From assembly GCA_025612375.1 (NCBI GenBank), contig JAAXKN010000007.1, positions 1-64,000 on the forward strand: a stretch of 64,000 bases of DNA. Direction: 5' to 3'. Source of the stretch: Ignavibacteria bacterium. GTDB taxonomy: Bacteria > Bacteroidota > Ignavibacteria > Ignavibacteriales > SURF-24. Under the pieces are notes generated by a model. The model saw nothing but the letters and a program-made list of their open reading frames with translations. It was not told the origin of the DNA and did not search any database. The position numbers and the translations under genes are program-made. This document shows positions 1 to 8,601 of the stretch, in pieces (within the stretch, counting starts at the first letter, position 1; each line of letters begins with the position of its first letter).

Positions 1-10
1 GAATAAAATC

Positions 11-505
11 ATGAAAAGTTTATTAGATCAGGAATTTTCAGACAGTAACATTGTCATTACAAAAACAGAGGATTTGCTGAACTGGGCCCGTTTATCGTCA
101 GTCTGGCAGCTTGGATTTGGCCTTGCCTGCTGCGCAATCGAAATGATGGCTACATCGGCCTCACATTACGATTTCGACAGGTTTGGAGTCATTCCCCGTG
201 CAACACCCCGCCAGGCTGATGCCATAATCATTTCAGGCACTGTTACTCTCAAGATGGCCACACGTATCAAGCGTCTCTACGAACAGATGCCCGATCCCAA
301 ATATATAATCTCAATGGGAAGCTGCTCCAATAGCGGCGGACCGTACTGGGAGCACGGCTATCACGTATTAAAAGGAATTGACAGGGTCATTCCGGTTGAC
401 GTTTACGTTCCCGGCTGCCCCCCCAGGCCTGAGGCTTTGTTAGAAGGCCTGTTAAAACTACAGGAAAAAATCAGAAACGAATCACTGGTTAAGAAAACCG
501 CATGA
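11..505 (+). CDS. nuoB: NADH-quinone oxidoreductase subunit B
   Basis: This is the complex I subunit that carries the terminal [4Fe-4S] cluster N2, the last electron donor before quinone, in the peripheral arm on the cytoplasmic face. The four expected cluster cysteines are visible: the adjacent pair Cys40-Cys41, Cys105 in [10 protein letters not shown] and Cys136 in VPGCPPRPE. The length of 164 residues is normal for the family. It is the first gene of the nuo run in the window; nuoA would be expected just left of the edge. Its stop overlaps the nuoC start by four bases (ATGA), so translation is probably coupled. The assignment is certain at family level. Confidence 0.97.
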   Translation: MKSLLDQEFSDSNIVITKTEDLLNWARLSSVWQLGFGLACCAIEMMATSASHYDFDRFGVIPRATPRQADAIIISGTVTLKMATRIKRLYEQMPDPKYIISMGSCSNSGGPYWEHGYHVLKGIDRVIPVDVYVPGCPPRPEALLEGLLKLQEKIRNESLVKKTA

Positions 506-1029
506 AAACTAGAGAAGAAATTTTTAATATCCTGAAACAGGAATTTCCGGAGGATGTTTTTGAACTCCTCAACCAGCCCTCTGAACCGATAATTATGGTT
601 GACCCGAAGGCAATTCATAAGATCTGCTTTTATCTGAGGGATACCGAAGGGCTGAAGTTTGACTCTTTAATGGTCCTTTCCGGCGCTGACGATGCAAACG
701 GTGAAAAAGTTACCGATGCAGACGGTTCAGTTACAATTAACGGCGGCACACTGAGCGTATACTATCACCTGGAATCAATTCAACTCGGACAGAAAGCAAC
801 CTTAAAGGCTGCAACTCCAAGGGATAACCCTGAAGTTGAATCAGTTGAAGGCGTCTGGAAAAGTGCCAACTGGCATGAAAGAGAAGCCTACGATATGTTT
901 GGCATCAAATTCCTGCACCACCCGGATCTCAGAAGAATCTTAATGCCATACGACTGGGAGGCAGGATATCCACTCAGAAAAGATTATAAGAATCCGGAAT
1001 TCTATCAGGGCATGAAGGTTCCCTACTGA
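502..1029 (+). CDS. nuoC: NADH-quinone oxidoreductase subunit C
   Basis: This is the 30-kDa peripheral-arm subunit that packs against NuoD and helps form the quinone-reaction module. The family signature is seen near the C-terminus (about residues 123-150: [13 protein letters not shown] followed by [13 protein letters not shown]). At 175 residues it is a free-standing NuoC, not the NuoCD fusion of enterobacteria. It starts inside the nuoB stop codon. A 66-base gap follows before nuoD, the longest gap in the first part of the operon after the nuoJ-nuoK gap; no convincing promoter or terminator is visible in it. Confidence 0.96.
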   Translation: MKTREEIFNILKQEFPEDVFELLNQPSEPIIMVDPKAIHKICFYLRDTEGLKFDSLMVLSGADDANGEKVTDADGSVTINGGTLSVYYHLESIQLGQKATLKAATPRDNPEVESVEGVWKSANWHEREAYDMFGIKFLHHPDLRRILMPYDWEAGYPLRKDYKNPEFYQGMKVPY

Positions 1030-1095
1030 TTTAATCCGGCATAAAATAAAACAAATTCCGGTAAAAACTATTGATAATGATTTAGCGAATAAAAA

Positions 1096-2211
1096 ATGGC
1101 ATTAAAAACTGAAGAAATGGTATTAAACATGGGGCCCCAGCACCCTTCAACACACGGCGTGCTGCGGCTTGAAGTTGAACTTGACGGCGAGCTGATTGTC
1201 AACGTAAAACCCCATATCGGATATTTACACCGCTGCTTTGAAAAACATGCTGAGGCGATGAACTATAACCAGGTCATCCCCTATACAGACAGGCTTGACT
1301 ATCTGGCTGCCATGTATAACAGCTTCGGCTACGTGATTGGAGTTGAAAAGCTGCTCGGAATCCAGGTCCCTGAAAGAGTTGAATATATCAGGGTCATAAT
1401 GGGAGAGCTTCAGAGAATTGCATCCCACCTGGTTGCAGTAGGAACATATGGCGTCGATATTGGTGCCTTTACCCCCTTCCTTTACGGCTTCAGGGACAGG
1501 GAAAAAATACTGAGCCTGTTTGAAATGACCTGCGGCGCACGCATGCTTTATAATTATAACTGGGTTGGCGGACTCTCGCACGACCTGCACCCGGATTTTG
1601 TGCCGATGGCAAGGGAGTTCCTGAAGTATTTCAAGGGAAGCCTTGTAGAATTTAACAACCTTCTTTCATACAATAAGATCTTTATTGAACGTACTGCCAA
1701 CGTTGGCGTTCTGCCCCTGGATACTGCCATAAGCTACGGCATCACAGGTCCTAACCTTAGAGCAAGCGGAATCAAGTGGGATTTAAGAAAGAACGATCCA
1801 TATTCTGTTTATGACAGGTTTGATTTTGAGATCCCTATGGGTTCGGGCGAGAAAGGTACAACAGGCGACTGCTGGGACCGTTACTACGTCCGCATTAGAG
1901 AAATGGAAGAAAGTGTTAAGATAGTAGAGCAGGCTCTGGATCAGCTGCCTGAAGGTGACGTGCACGCGGCTATTCCAAAGAGAATTAAACCTGCCGTAGG
2001 TACTATCTACAGCCGTGTGGAAAACCCGAAAGGAGAATTAGGATATTTCATCATCAGCGACGGATCAGTGAATCCTTATAGAATGAAGGTCAGAGGTCCA
2101 TCCTTTGTTAACCTTGCAGTCTTGGGTGAATTGTGCAAAGGTCATCTTGTTGCTGACGTAATAGCAATTTTAGGTAGTATAGATATAGTTCTGGGAGAGG
2201 TGGACAGATAA
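1096..2211 (+). CDS. nuoD: NADH-quinone oxidoreductase subunit D
   Basis: This is the 49-kDa subunit, related to the large subunit of NiFe hydrogenases. Together with NuoB it forms the quinone-binding site. The N-terminal GPQHPSTHG loop (residues 13-21), the downstream GYLHRCFEKHAE segment and the conserved C-terminal GEVDR end are all present, so the gene is full length at 371 residues. There is no obvious Shine-Dalgarno sequence before the ATG. Its stop overlaps the nuoH start by one base (TAATG). In a 14-subunit operon nuoE, nuoF and nuoG would come next; here nuoH follows directly. Confidence 0.97.
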   Translation: MALKTEEMVLNMGPQHPSTHGVLRLEVELDGELIVNVKPHIGYLHRCFEKHAEAMNYNQVIPYTDRLDYLAAMYNSFGYVIGVEKLLGIQVPERVEYIRVIMGELQRIASHLVAVGTYGVDIGAFTPFLYGFRDREKILSLFEMTCGARMLYNYNWVGGLSHDLHPDFVPMAREFLKYFKGSLVEFNNLLSYNKIFIERTANVGVLPLDTAISYGITGPNLRASGIKWDLRKNDPYSVYDRFDFEIPMGSGEKGTTGDCWDRYYVRIREMEESVKIVEQALDQLPEGDVHAAIPKRIKPAVGTIYSRVENPKGELGYFIISDGSVNPYRMKVRGPSFVNLAVLGELCKGHLVADVIAILGSIDIVLGEVDR

Positions 2212-3281
2212 TGTATAATCTATTAAACAATCTTATCGGCAATGAATACGTTGCTGCCGTAATTGCTGCAGCTCTTCCATTATTCGTATTTATTCTGCCC
2301 TTCGCACTTGCAGCAGTTCTTCTTGAAAGAAAAGTCTCGGCATTTATGCAGGACAGGCTCGGGCCTAACCGTACAGGTTACCGCGGACTTCTGCAGACAG
2401 TGGCTGATATTTTGAAACTCATTCAGAAAGAAGACATCACTGCTACGGATGCCGACAAAAAGCTCTTTAATTTGGCTCCGGTCCTCGTTTTTGCCGGCTG
2501 TTATGCCGCCTTTGCTGCAATTCCTTTCTCAGGCGCTTATATCGGAGCCGACATTGACCTTGGAATGTTCTTTATCGTGGCTATTTCAAGCCTTGTTGTT
2601 GCCGGCATCTTAATGGGCGGCTGGGCTTCGAATAATAAATATTCTCTGATCGGCGCCATGAGAAGTGCCGCCCAGATGATAAGCTATGAAATACCAACAG
2701 CTCTTGTAATTCTTTCACTTGTTCTTGTAACAGGCACATTAAGCCTTCACCAGATAAGCGAACAGCAGACTGCTTATTTCTGGAACTGGAACATTTTAGG
2801 CGGTGCGGGACTTGGATTTTCAAAGCTCCTGCTTATCCCCTTCATGATTGTAGGCTTTATAATCATTTACATCAGCTCTCTTGCTGAAGTAAACAGAACA
2901 CCTTTTGATATTCCTGAGGCAGAAAGCGAGCTCGTAGCGGGTTTCCACACAGAATATTCAGGTATGAAATTCGCAATGTTCTTCCTTGCTGAATACGCAA
3001 ACATGTTTGCAGTTTCATCAGTTGTGGCAGCACTTTTCTTCGGCGGCTATCAGTCTCCTTTTGGATATCTGGGCAACACGCTCGGCATCTCATGGCTGGT
3101 TCCGCTTGAACAGTTCTTCTGGTTCACGGCAAAAGGAATGTTCTTTGTGCTTGTACAGATGTGGCTCAGATGGACTCTTCCGCGTCTGAGAGTTGACCAG
3201 CTGATGACTGTCTGCTGGAAATATTTAATCCCTTATGCTTTTGTTAATTTGATCATCGTAGGTCTAATAACTTTACTTTAA
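2211..3281 (+). CDS. nuoH: NADH-quinone oxidoreductase subunit H
   Basis: This membrane subunit forms the entrance of the quinone chamber and links the peripheral and membrane arms. The 356-residue sequence has about eight or nine hydrophobic helices. It carries the family motifs ERKVSAFMQDRLGPNRTG near residues 39-56 and the acidic loop NRTPFDIPEAESELVAGFHTEYSG around residues 228-251, written here as two adjoining parts, NRTPFDIPEAE and SELVAGFHTEYSG. Translation is coupled to nuoD through a one-base stop/start overlap, and nuoI begins three bases after its stop. Confidence 0.96.
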   Translation: MYNLLNNLIGNEYVAAVIAAALPLFVFILPFALAAVLLERKVSAFMQDRLGPNRTGYRGLLQTVADILKLIQKEDITATDADKKLFNLAPVLVFAGCYAAFAAIPFSGAYIGADIDLGMFFIVAISSLVVAGILMGGWASNNKYSLIGAMRSAAQMISYEIPTALVILSLVLVTGTLSLHQISEQQTAYFWNWNILGGAGLGFSKLLLIPFMIVGFIIIYISSLAEVNRTPFDIPEAESELVAGFHTEYSGMKFAMFFLAEYANMFAVSSVVAALFFGGYQSPFGYLGNTLGISWLVPLEQFFWFTAKGMFFVLVQMWLRWTLPRLRVDQLMTVCWKYLIPYAFVNLIIVGLITLL

Positions 3282-3284
3282 TAT

Positions 3285-3872
3285 ATGAAACAATATCTTA
3301 AAAATACCTGGGAAGCCATATGGACCGTTTTAGTGGGAATGAAAATTACGCTAAAGCACTTGTTTATGCCTTCCGTAACAATTCAATACCCTGACGTTAA
3401 GGTTCAACTTCCTGACAGGGCACGTAACAGATTATACGTTAATATTGACGACTGCATCGGCTGTGACCAGTGCGCAAGAGCATGTCCGGTAAGCTGCATC
3501 TCAATTGAAACAGTAAAGGGAATGCCCACAGAAGATTTAGGCAAAACTTCCAACGGCAAGAAAAAAGCTCTTTGGGTAACCCAGTTTAATATAGATATTG
3601 CAAAGTGCTGCTTCTGCAGTTTATGCACATATCCCTGCCCTACCGAATGCATAAAGATGACTGATGTTTATGAGTTTTCGGAATATGAGAGAGCTAATCT
3701 ATTATACAAATTCTCTAATATGACTGAAGAAGAAGTTGCCGTAAAGAAAGAGAATTTTGCAAAAATGGAAGCCGAAAAAGCAGCAGCAAAAGCAGCCGCC
3801 GCAGCAGCTCCCAAGGTGCCGAAACCAGCTCCGGCAGCAGAGGCAACTAAAACAGATACAGAAAACAAATAA
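3285..3872 (+). CDS. nuoI: NADH-quinone oxidoreductase subunit I (2x[4Fe-4S] ferredoxin subunit)
   Basis: This peripheral-arm subunit carries clusters N6a and N6b and passes electrons to NuoB. Both CxxCxxCxxxCP motifs are intact: Cys57/60/63/67 and Cys108/111/114/118. The core ends near residue 150. Beyond it is a low-complexity tail of about 45 residues rich in Ala, Lys, Pro and Glu, which is not part of the conserved fold and is probably disordered. The 195-residue length reflects this tail. The gene lies between nuoH and nuoJ with very short gaps, as in other nuo operons. Confidence 0.96.
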   Translation: MKQYLKNTWEAIWTVLVGMKITLKHLFMPSVTIQYPDVKVQLPDRARNRLYVNIDDCIGCDQCARACPVSCISIETVKGMPTEDLGKTSNGKKKALWVTQFNIDIAKCCFCSLCTYPCPTECIKMTDVYEFSEYERANLLYKFSNMTEEEVAVKKENFAKMEAEKAAAKAAAAAAPKVPKPAPAAEATKTDTENK

Positions 3873-3891
3873 TAAAACGGTGAAATTATAA

Positions 3892-4398
3892 ATGAACATC
3901 TATGATATAGTATTCTATCTGTTTGCAGCTATCACACTGGCCTCGGCCTTTGTGGTTGTAACTGCCAGAAATATAATCTATTCAGCCTTCAGCCTGCTCT
4001 TTACATTCTTCGGCATTGCGGGTTTGTATGTACTGCTCGGTGCCGACTTTATAGCAGTTGTACAGCTGATGGTTTATGTTGGTGGCATTCTTGTTTTAAT
4101 TCTCTTCGGTGTCATGCTGACAAATAAAATAACCAGCGTCCAGATCAAGACCGGTACACTGCAGGTTATTCCTGCAATACTTGGTACGGCTCTCATGGCA
4201 GGTGTTTTAATTAAGATCTTTACGGGTACAAACTGGCATTCACAAATGGCACAGTACCCTACGAAAACGACGGCATATGCACTGGGACACATACTTTTAA
4301 CAGATTATGTACTGATATTTGAACTTCTTGGAATTCTTTTGCTCATTGCCCTGATCGGTGCGGCTACAATAGCAAGAAAAGAAGAAAAAGCAAGCTAA
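3892..4398 (+). CDS. nuoJ: NADH-quinone oxidoreductase subunit J
   Basis: This is a membrane-arm subunit of five predicted helices lying between NuoH and the antiporter-like subunits. It is recognised by its position, its 168-residue length and the typical segment VVQLMVYVGGILVLILFGVML (about residues 56-76), given here as VVQLMVYVGG then ILVLILFGVML. The last residues are charged (RKEEKAS). A 75-base gap separates it from nuoK; no hairpin terminator was found there, so the operon probably continues. Confidence 0.94.
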   Translation: MNIYDIVFYLFAAITLASAFVVVTARNIIYSAFSLLFTFFGIAGLYVLLGADFIAVVQLMVYVGGILVLILFGVMLTNKITSVQIKTGTLQVIPAILGTALMAGVLIKIFTGTNWHSQMAQYPTKTTAYALGHILLTDYVLIFELLGILLLIALIGAATIARKEEKAS

Positions 4399-4473
4399 AG
4401 CAGTTTTAAGCAAGTTCTTTCTCTGAACAAATTTTATAAACAGTTATTTCAAAATTAGATTCCGGAGCCTGAA

Positions 4474-4785
4474 TTGGTTCAAGTTGGATTAACCCATTTT
4501 TTAGTAGTAAGTGCAATTCTTTTCTCACTGGGAATTTTCGGCATTGTAACACGCAAGAATGCCGTTATGGTACTGATGGGACTGGAACTGATCCTGAATT
4601 CAGCCAACATTAACTTTGTCGCTTTTTCAAGGTTTGGTAATTTTGGACTGAACGGACAGGCCGTAGCACTTTTTGTTATTGTATTGGCGGCTGCTGAAGC
4701 TGCTATTGCATTAGCCATTGTATTAAACATTTACAAAACTTTCGCCACAGTAAACGTGGATGAAATTGACAAACTAAAAGAATAG
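4474..4785 (+). CDS. nuoK: NADH-quinone oxidoreductase subunit K, TTG start
   Basis: This small three-helix membrane subunit contains two conserved membrane glutamates, one in [17 protein letters not shown] and one in [13 protein letters not shown]. The start is a TTG codon, chosen because a GGAG Shine-Dalgarno sequence lies seven bases upstream (4464-4467) and because the resulting N-terminus ([16 protein letters not shown]) matches the family. The next ATG would remove the first helix. The length of 103 residues is standard. nuoL starts four bases after its stop. Confidence 0.95.
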   Translation: MVQVGLTHFLVVSAILFSLGIFGIVTRKNAVMVLMGLELILNSANINFVAFSRFGNFGLNGQAVALFVIVLAAAEAAIALAIVLNIYKTFATVNVDEIDKLKE

Positions 4786-4789
4786 CTCT

Positions 4790-6922
4790 ATGACTGAAGC
4801 ATCATTATTAAATATTTCGTTGGCAATATTACTACTGCCTGTCATCGGATTTGCAGCACTGATATTGTTTGGTAAAAAGATTCCCGGATCACACTGGCTC
4901 GAAACTATACTCATATTTTCGGCCCTGTGCCTGTCGATTTATGTGGGCTTTGGGAAGCTTGCCTTCTTTGCCGGCAAGAACCTCATTTTGGAAGCTACAT
5001 GGATCCACTTGTGGAATGTCCCGGTACTGGGTAACATTACAATGGACCTGGGGATCAAGATCGACAACCTGACAGCCATTATGCTGTTCGTTGTAACGCT
5101 GATCAGCTTTTTGGTTCACGTATTCTCGCTGGAATATATGAAAGGCGACGCGAGATTTTCCCGCTACTATGCTTACTTGGGAATATTTACCTTCTCCATG
5201 CTGGGCATTGTCCTTACACATAATATTCTTATGATGTACATCTTCTGGGAACTGGTTGGAATTTCATCATATCTCCTTATCGGTTTCTGGTTCGAGAAGA
5301 AATCTGCTTCAGACGCCAGCAAGAAAGCTTTTCTTGTAAACAGAGTCGGTGATACCGGTATGTTCATCGGAATTATGATACTTTTTACAAACTATCATAC
5401 ATTCACCTTTGACACAATTTTTGCTCAGATTGCGGCCGGACACCTTCCCTTTAACAGCGGCGCATGGCTTACAGCAGCAGGATTACTGATCTTTATGGGA
5501 GCTGTCGGAAAATCGGCCCAGTTCCCTCTGCATGTATGGCTTCCTGATGCAATGGAAGGCCCAACACCGGTATCTGCTCTCATTCATGCCGCTACCATGG
5601 TTGCTGCAGGTGTTTATCTTGTAGCTAGAGTATTTGTTATGCTTACGGCCGACGCAATGCTTACAATTGCAATTGTCGGTATGGTAACTTCTTTCGTAGC
5701 GGCTACAATAGCGCTTACACAGAACGATATTAAAAAGGTACTTGCCTATTCAACCGTAAGCCAGCTTGGCTACATGATTATGGCAATGGGTGTGGGAGCA
5801 TACCAGTATGCATTCTTCCACCTTATTACACACGCTTTCTTCAAAGCATGCTTGTTCCTAGGCTCTGGGTCCGTTATTCATGCAATGCACCACGAGCAGG
5901 ATATAAGAAAGATGGGCGGTTTAAGGAAAAAGCTTCCTATAACCTATGCCGCGTTCCTTATTTCAACACTTGCTATCTCTGGTGTTCCGTTTACTTCAGG
6001 TTTCATGAGTAAAGACGGCATTTTAGCAGGCACTTTGGCTTTCGGAAGCCTTACGGGCCACTGGCTCATTCCGGTGGTAGCCTTCCTGGTTGCAATGATG
6101 ACGGCATTCTATATGTTCCGCCTCGTTATTGTCACTTTCCACGGAACTCCCAGAGACGAGCACAAGTACGAACATGCCCATGAGTCCCCTTTTGTAATGG
6201 CAATGCCTCTGGTTGTACTGTCTTTGCTTTCAGTATTCTTCTGGTACGGTGCCAACCCGGTTAACGCCTCATCAGGATGGTTCCTTAACAAATGGGTTAA
6301 GACTCCATCTACAATTGTACCCCAGGTGCAGAGGTTTGACTTCATGAAGACTGAGGCAAAAGAGGCTTCAGCTGAAGCTTCTGCTGTTGAGCACTCAGCC
6401 CCTCAGGCCGAAGCGGAAACAGTCGTGCATTCAGAACATTACATGCATGCAATGCACCAGGCTCACTACCCTGCCATGGGACTTTCACTTGTCCTGGGCG
6501 GACTTGGAATACTGCTTGCGTTCTCGATGTACCAGTGGAAGAAAATTGATCCTGATAAGCTGGCCGAAAGGCTTGGACCTCTTTACAGGTTCTCACTCAA
6601 CAAATGGTACATTGACGAACTCTACGGCGCAACGTTTATCGGCGGAGCCCTTGCGTTCAGCCGCTTCCTGGCATGGTTCGATAGCAAAGTTGTCGACGGT
6701 ATCGTAAACGGGGTTGCTACATTGACACGCGGCCTTTCAAACCTTGGCGGGATGTTTGACAAATACGTTGTAGACGGCCTGGTTAACGGGGCGGCATACT
6801 TAAGCGGTTTTATTGGAATATTTTTCAGGAGGTTCCAGACAGGCAGAGTTCAGACCTACGTTGTCTTTGTAATCTTCTCAGTCTTGATATTATTGTTTAT
6901 TTTCAGGCCATTTAGTTTCTAA
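4790..6922 (+). CDS. nuoL: NADH-quinone oxidoreductase subunit L (antiporter-like)
   Basis: This is the distal proton-pumping subunit with the long lateral helix that couples the membrane arm. The antiporter core is clear: the TM5 glutamate in MYIFWELVGISSYLL, the TM7 lysine in GAVGKSAQFPLHVWLPDAMEG, and the PTPVSALIHAATMVAAG segment. An unusual stretch at about residues 515-563, between the late core helices and the lateral helix, is rich in Ala, Glu and His (for example AKEASAEASAVEHSAP and HSEHYMHAMHQAHYP). It is predicted soluble and is not part of the conserved fold. The total of 710 residues is on the long side because of this insert. Confidence 0.96.
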   Translation: MTEASLLNISLAILLLPVIGFAALILFGKKIPGSHWLETILIFSALCLSIYVGFGKLAFFAGKNLILEATWIHLWNVPVLGNITMDLGIKIDNLTAIMLFVVTLISFLVHVFSLEYMKGDARFSRYYAYLGIFTFSMLGIVLTHNILMMYIFWELVGISSYLLIGFWFEKKSASDASKKAFLVNRVGDTGMFIGIMILFTNYHTFTFDTIFAQIAAGHLPFNSGAWLTAAGLLIFMGAVGKSAQFPLHVWLPDAMEGPTPVSALIHAATMVAAGVYLVARVFVMLTADAMLTIAIVGMVTSFVAATIALTQNDIKKVLAYSTVSQLGYMIMAMGVGAYQYAFFHLITHAFFKACLFLGSGSVIHAMHHEQDIRKMGGLRKKLPITYAAFLISTLAISGVPFTSGFMSKDGILAGTLAFGSLTGHWLIPVVAFLVAMMTAFYMFRLVIVTFHGTPRDEHKYEHAHESPFVMAMPLVVLSLLSVFFWYGANPVNASSGWFLNKWVKTPSTIVPQVQRFDFMKTEAKEASAEASAVEHSAPQAEAETVVHSEHYMHAMHQAHYPAMGLSLVLGGLGILLAFSMYQWKKIDPDKLAERLGPLYRFSLNKWYIDELYGATFIGGALAFSRFLAWFDSKVVDGIVNGVATLTRGLSNLGGMFDKYVVDGLVNGAAYLSGFIGIFFRRFQTGRVQTYVVFVIFSVLILLFIFRPFSF

Positions 6923-6978
6923 TGGCAACTATATAGAACGGGTTTTGTAATTAAAAATATTAGAGGTTAAAGTTCATC

Positions 6979-8583
6979 ATGGCATATTTCCCAATTTTGT
7001 CATTTATCACTTTCCTTCCTGTTCTGGGAATGTTAATTATTTTGTGCCTCCCGGGAACACAGGAAAAACTAATCAAAGGATTGACTGCAGCAGTTACAGC
7101 TACTCAGGTAGTGCTGGCAGGAATAATACTTCACAGCTATAACTACTCACTTAGCGGGGTATTCCAGCAGAATTCTTTTCAGTTCATTGAAAAGTTCAGG
7201 TGGATTGAGATTTCAGGCTTATCCTGGCTGGGAACAGTAAAAGTAGACTATTTCCTTGGCATTGACGGCATCAGCGCCCCAATGGTTCTTTTAACTGCTT
7301 TAATCTCTTTTATTGCTACACTCTCTTCCTGGAACATCTCAAAGTCAGTAAAAGGATTTATGGCCCTCTTCCTCCTGCTCGATACAGGTATGATGGGCGT
7401 CTTTGTTTCACTGGACTTCTTCCTGTTCTATGTGTTCTGGGAACTCATGCTTCTTCCGATGTACTTCCTTATCGGTGTCTGGGGCGGCCCAAGAAAAGAA
7501 TATGCTGCTATTAAGTTCTTTATCTATACTTTAGTCGGCAGCGTGTTTATGCTTCTTGTAATGATAGGGCTTTACTTCAGCGCCAAAGAGCTACTTCCAA
7601 ACGGAACAAGCGCATTTACATTTAATTTACTTTCTTTAATGGATCCTAAGAACTATACCGCAACAGGTATTCTTTCTCCGTTAAATCCTCACAATCTGAG
7701 ATTTGTGGCTTACATAGCTCTTTTCATCGGCTTTGCAATAAAAATACCGATGTTCCCGTTCCATACATGGCTGCCTGATGCACACGTTGAAGCCCCTACA
7801 CCAATAAGCGTTATTCTTGCCGGTGTTCTTCTTAAGATGGGTACTTATGGCATCATAAGAATCAGCTATCCGATATTCCCTGAAATTACACGTCAGCTGG
7901 CCTGGTACATTGCACTCTTTGGTATGATAAATATCATCTACGGTGCACTTTGCGCTTTGGCACAGAAAGACTTCAAGAAGATGATAGCTTATTCATCTGT
8001 ATCGCATATGGGCTACGTGCTCTTAGGTATGGCTTCACTTACAACGGTCGGTATAAACGGAGCCATCTTCCAGATGTTCAACCACGGTACAATTACAGCA
8101 ATGCTCTTCCTTATTGTTGGCGTTGTCTATGACCGTACACATACAAGAGGTCTTGATGATTTCGGCGGCCTTGCTCTCAAGATGCCGGTTTATACTTTCT
8201 TCGTTACAATAGCATTCTTTGCCGCAATCGGACTTCCTTCGATGAGCGGATTTATATCTGAATCTTTTGTATTCCTGGGAAGTTTCAGCGTTGACAGCAT
8301 AAGAATAATTACCATGTTCTCGACACTCGGCATACTGCTTGGTGCAGGCTACATGCTCTGGGCATTACAGAGAGTTTTCTTAGGCAAGTTCAATGAAAAA
8401 TGGAATATGCTTACAGATCTTACTGTAAGAGAATACTTAATGTTCATTCCTTTGACAATTGTTATCTTCCTGCTTGGAATTTATCCTTCAGGCATGCTTA
8501 ACATAATGAATACATCTGTTAATAGTCTGGTAGACTTTATGAATAAGATGCCGGCTAATTTCTCTATGTTAGGAAAATTTTAA
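6979..8583 (+). CDS. nuoM: NADH-quinone oxidoreductase subunit M (antiporter-like)
   Basis: This is the second proton-pumping antiporter-like subunit, 534 residues and about 14 helices. Key features are the TM5 glutamate in FYVFWELMLLPMYFLIGVWGG, read as FYVFWELMLLPM then YFLIGVWGG, and the TM7 region KIPMFPFHTWLPDAHVEAPTP. An AGAGG-like ribosome binding site lies about 12 bases before the ATG. It follows nuoL after 56 bases and precedes nuoN by 18 bases, the standard L-M-N order. Confidence 0.96.
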   Translation: MAYFPILSFITFLPVLGMLIILCLPGTQEKLIKGLTAAVTATQVVLAGIILHSYNYSLSGVFQQNSFQFIEKFRWIEISGLSWLGTVKVDYFLGIDGISAPMVLLTALISFIATLSSWNISKSVKGFMALFLLLDTGMMGVFVSLDFFLFYVFWELMLLPMYFLIGVWGGPRKEYAAIKFFIYTLVGSVFMLLVMIGLYFSAKELLPNGTSAFTFNLLSLMDPKNYTATGILSPLNPHNLRFVAYIALFIGFAIKIPMFPFHTWLPDAHVEAPTPISVILAGVLLKMGTYGIIRISYPIFPEITRQLAWYIALFGMINIIYGALCALAQKDFKKMIAYSSVSHMGYVLLGMASLTTVGINGAIFQMFNHGTITAMLFLIVGVVYDRTHTRGLDDFGGLALKMPVYTFFVTIAFFAAIGLPSMSGFISESFVFLGSFSVDSIRIITMFSTLGILLGAGYMLWALQRVFLGKFNEKWNMLTDLTVREYLMFIPLTIVIFLLGIYPSGMLNIMNTSVNSLVDFMNKMPANFSMLGKF

Positions 8584-8601
8584 TCAAATAAACTGAAGAC
8601 C

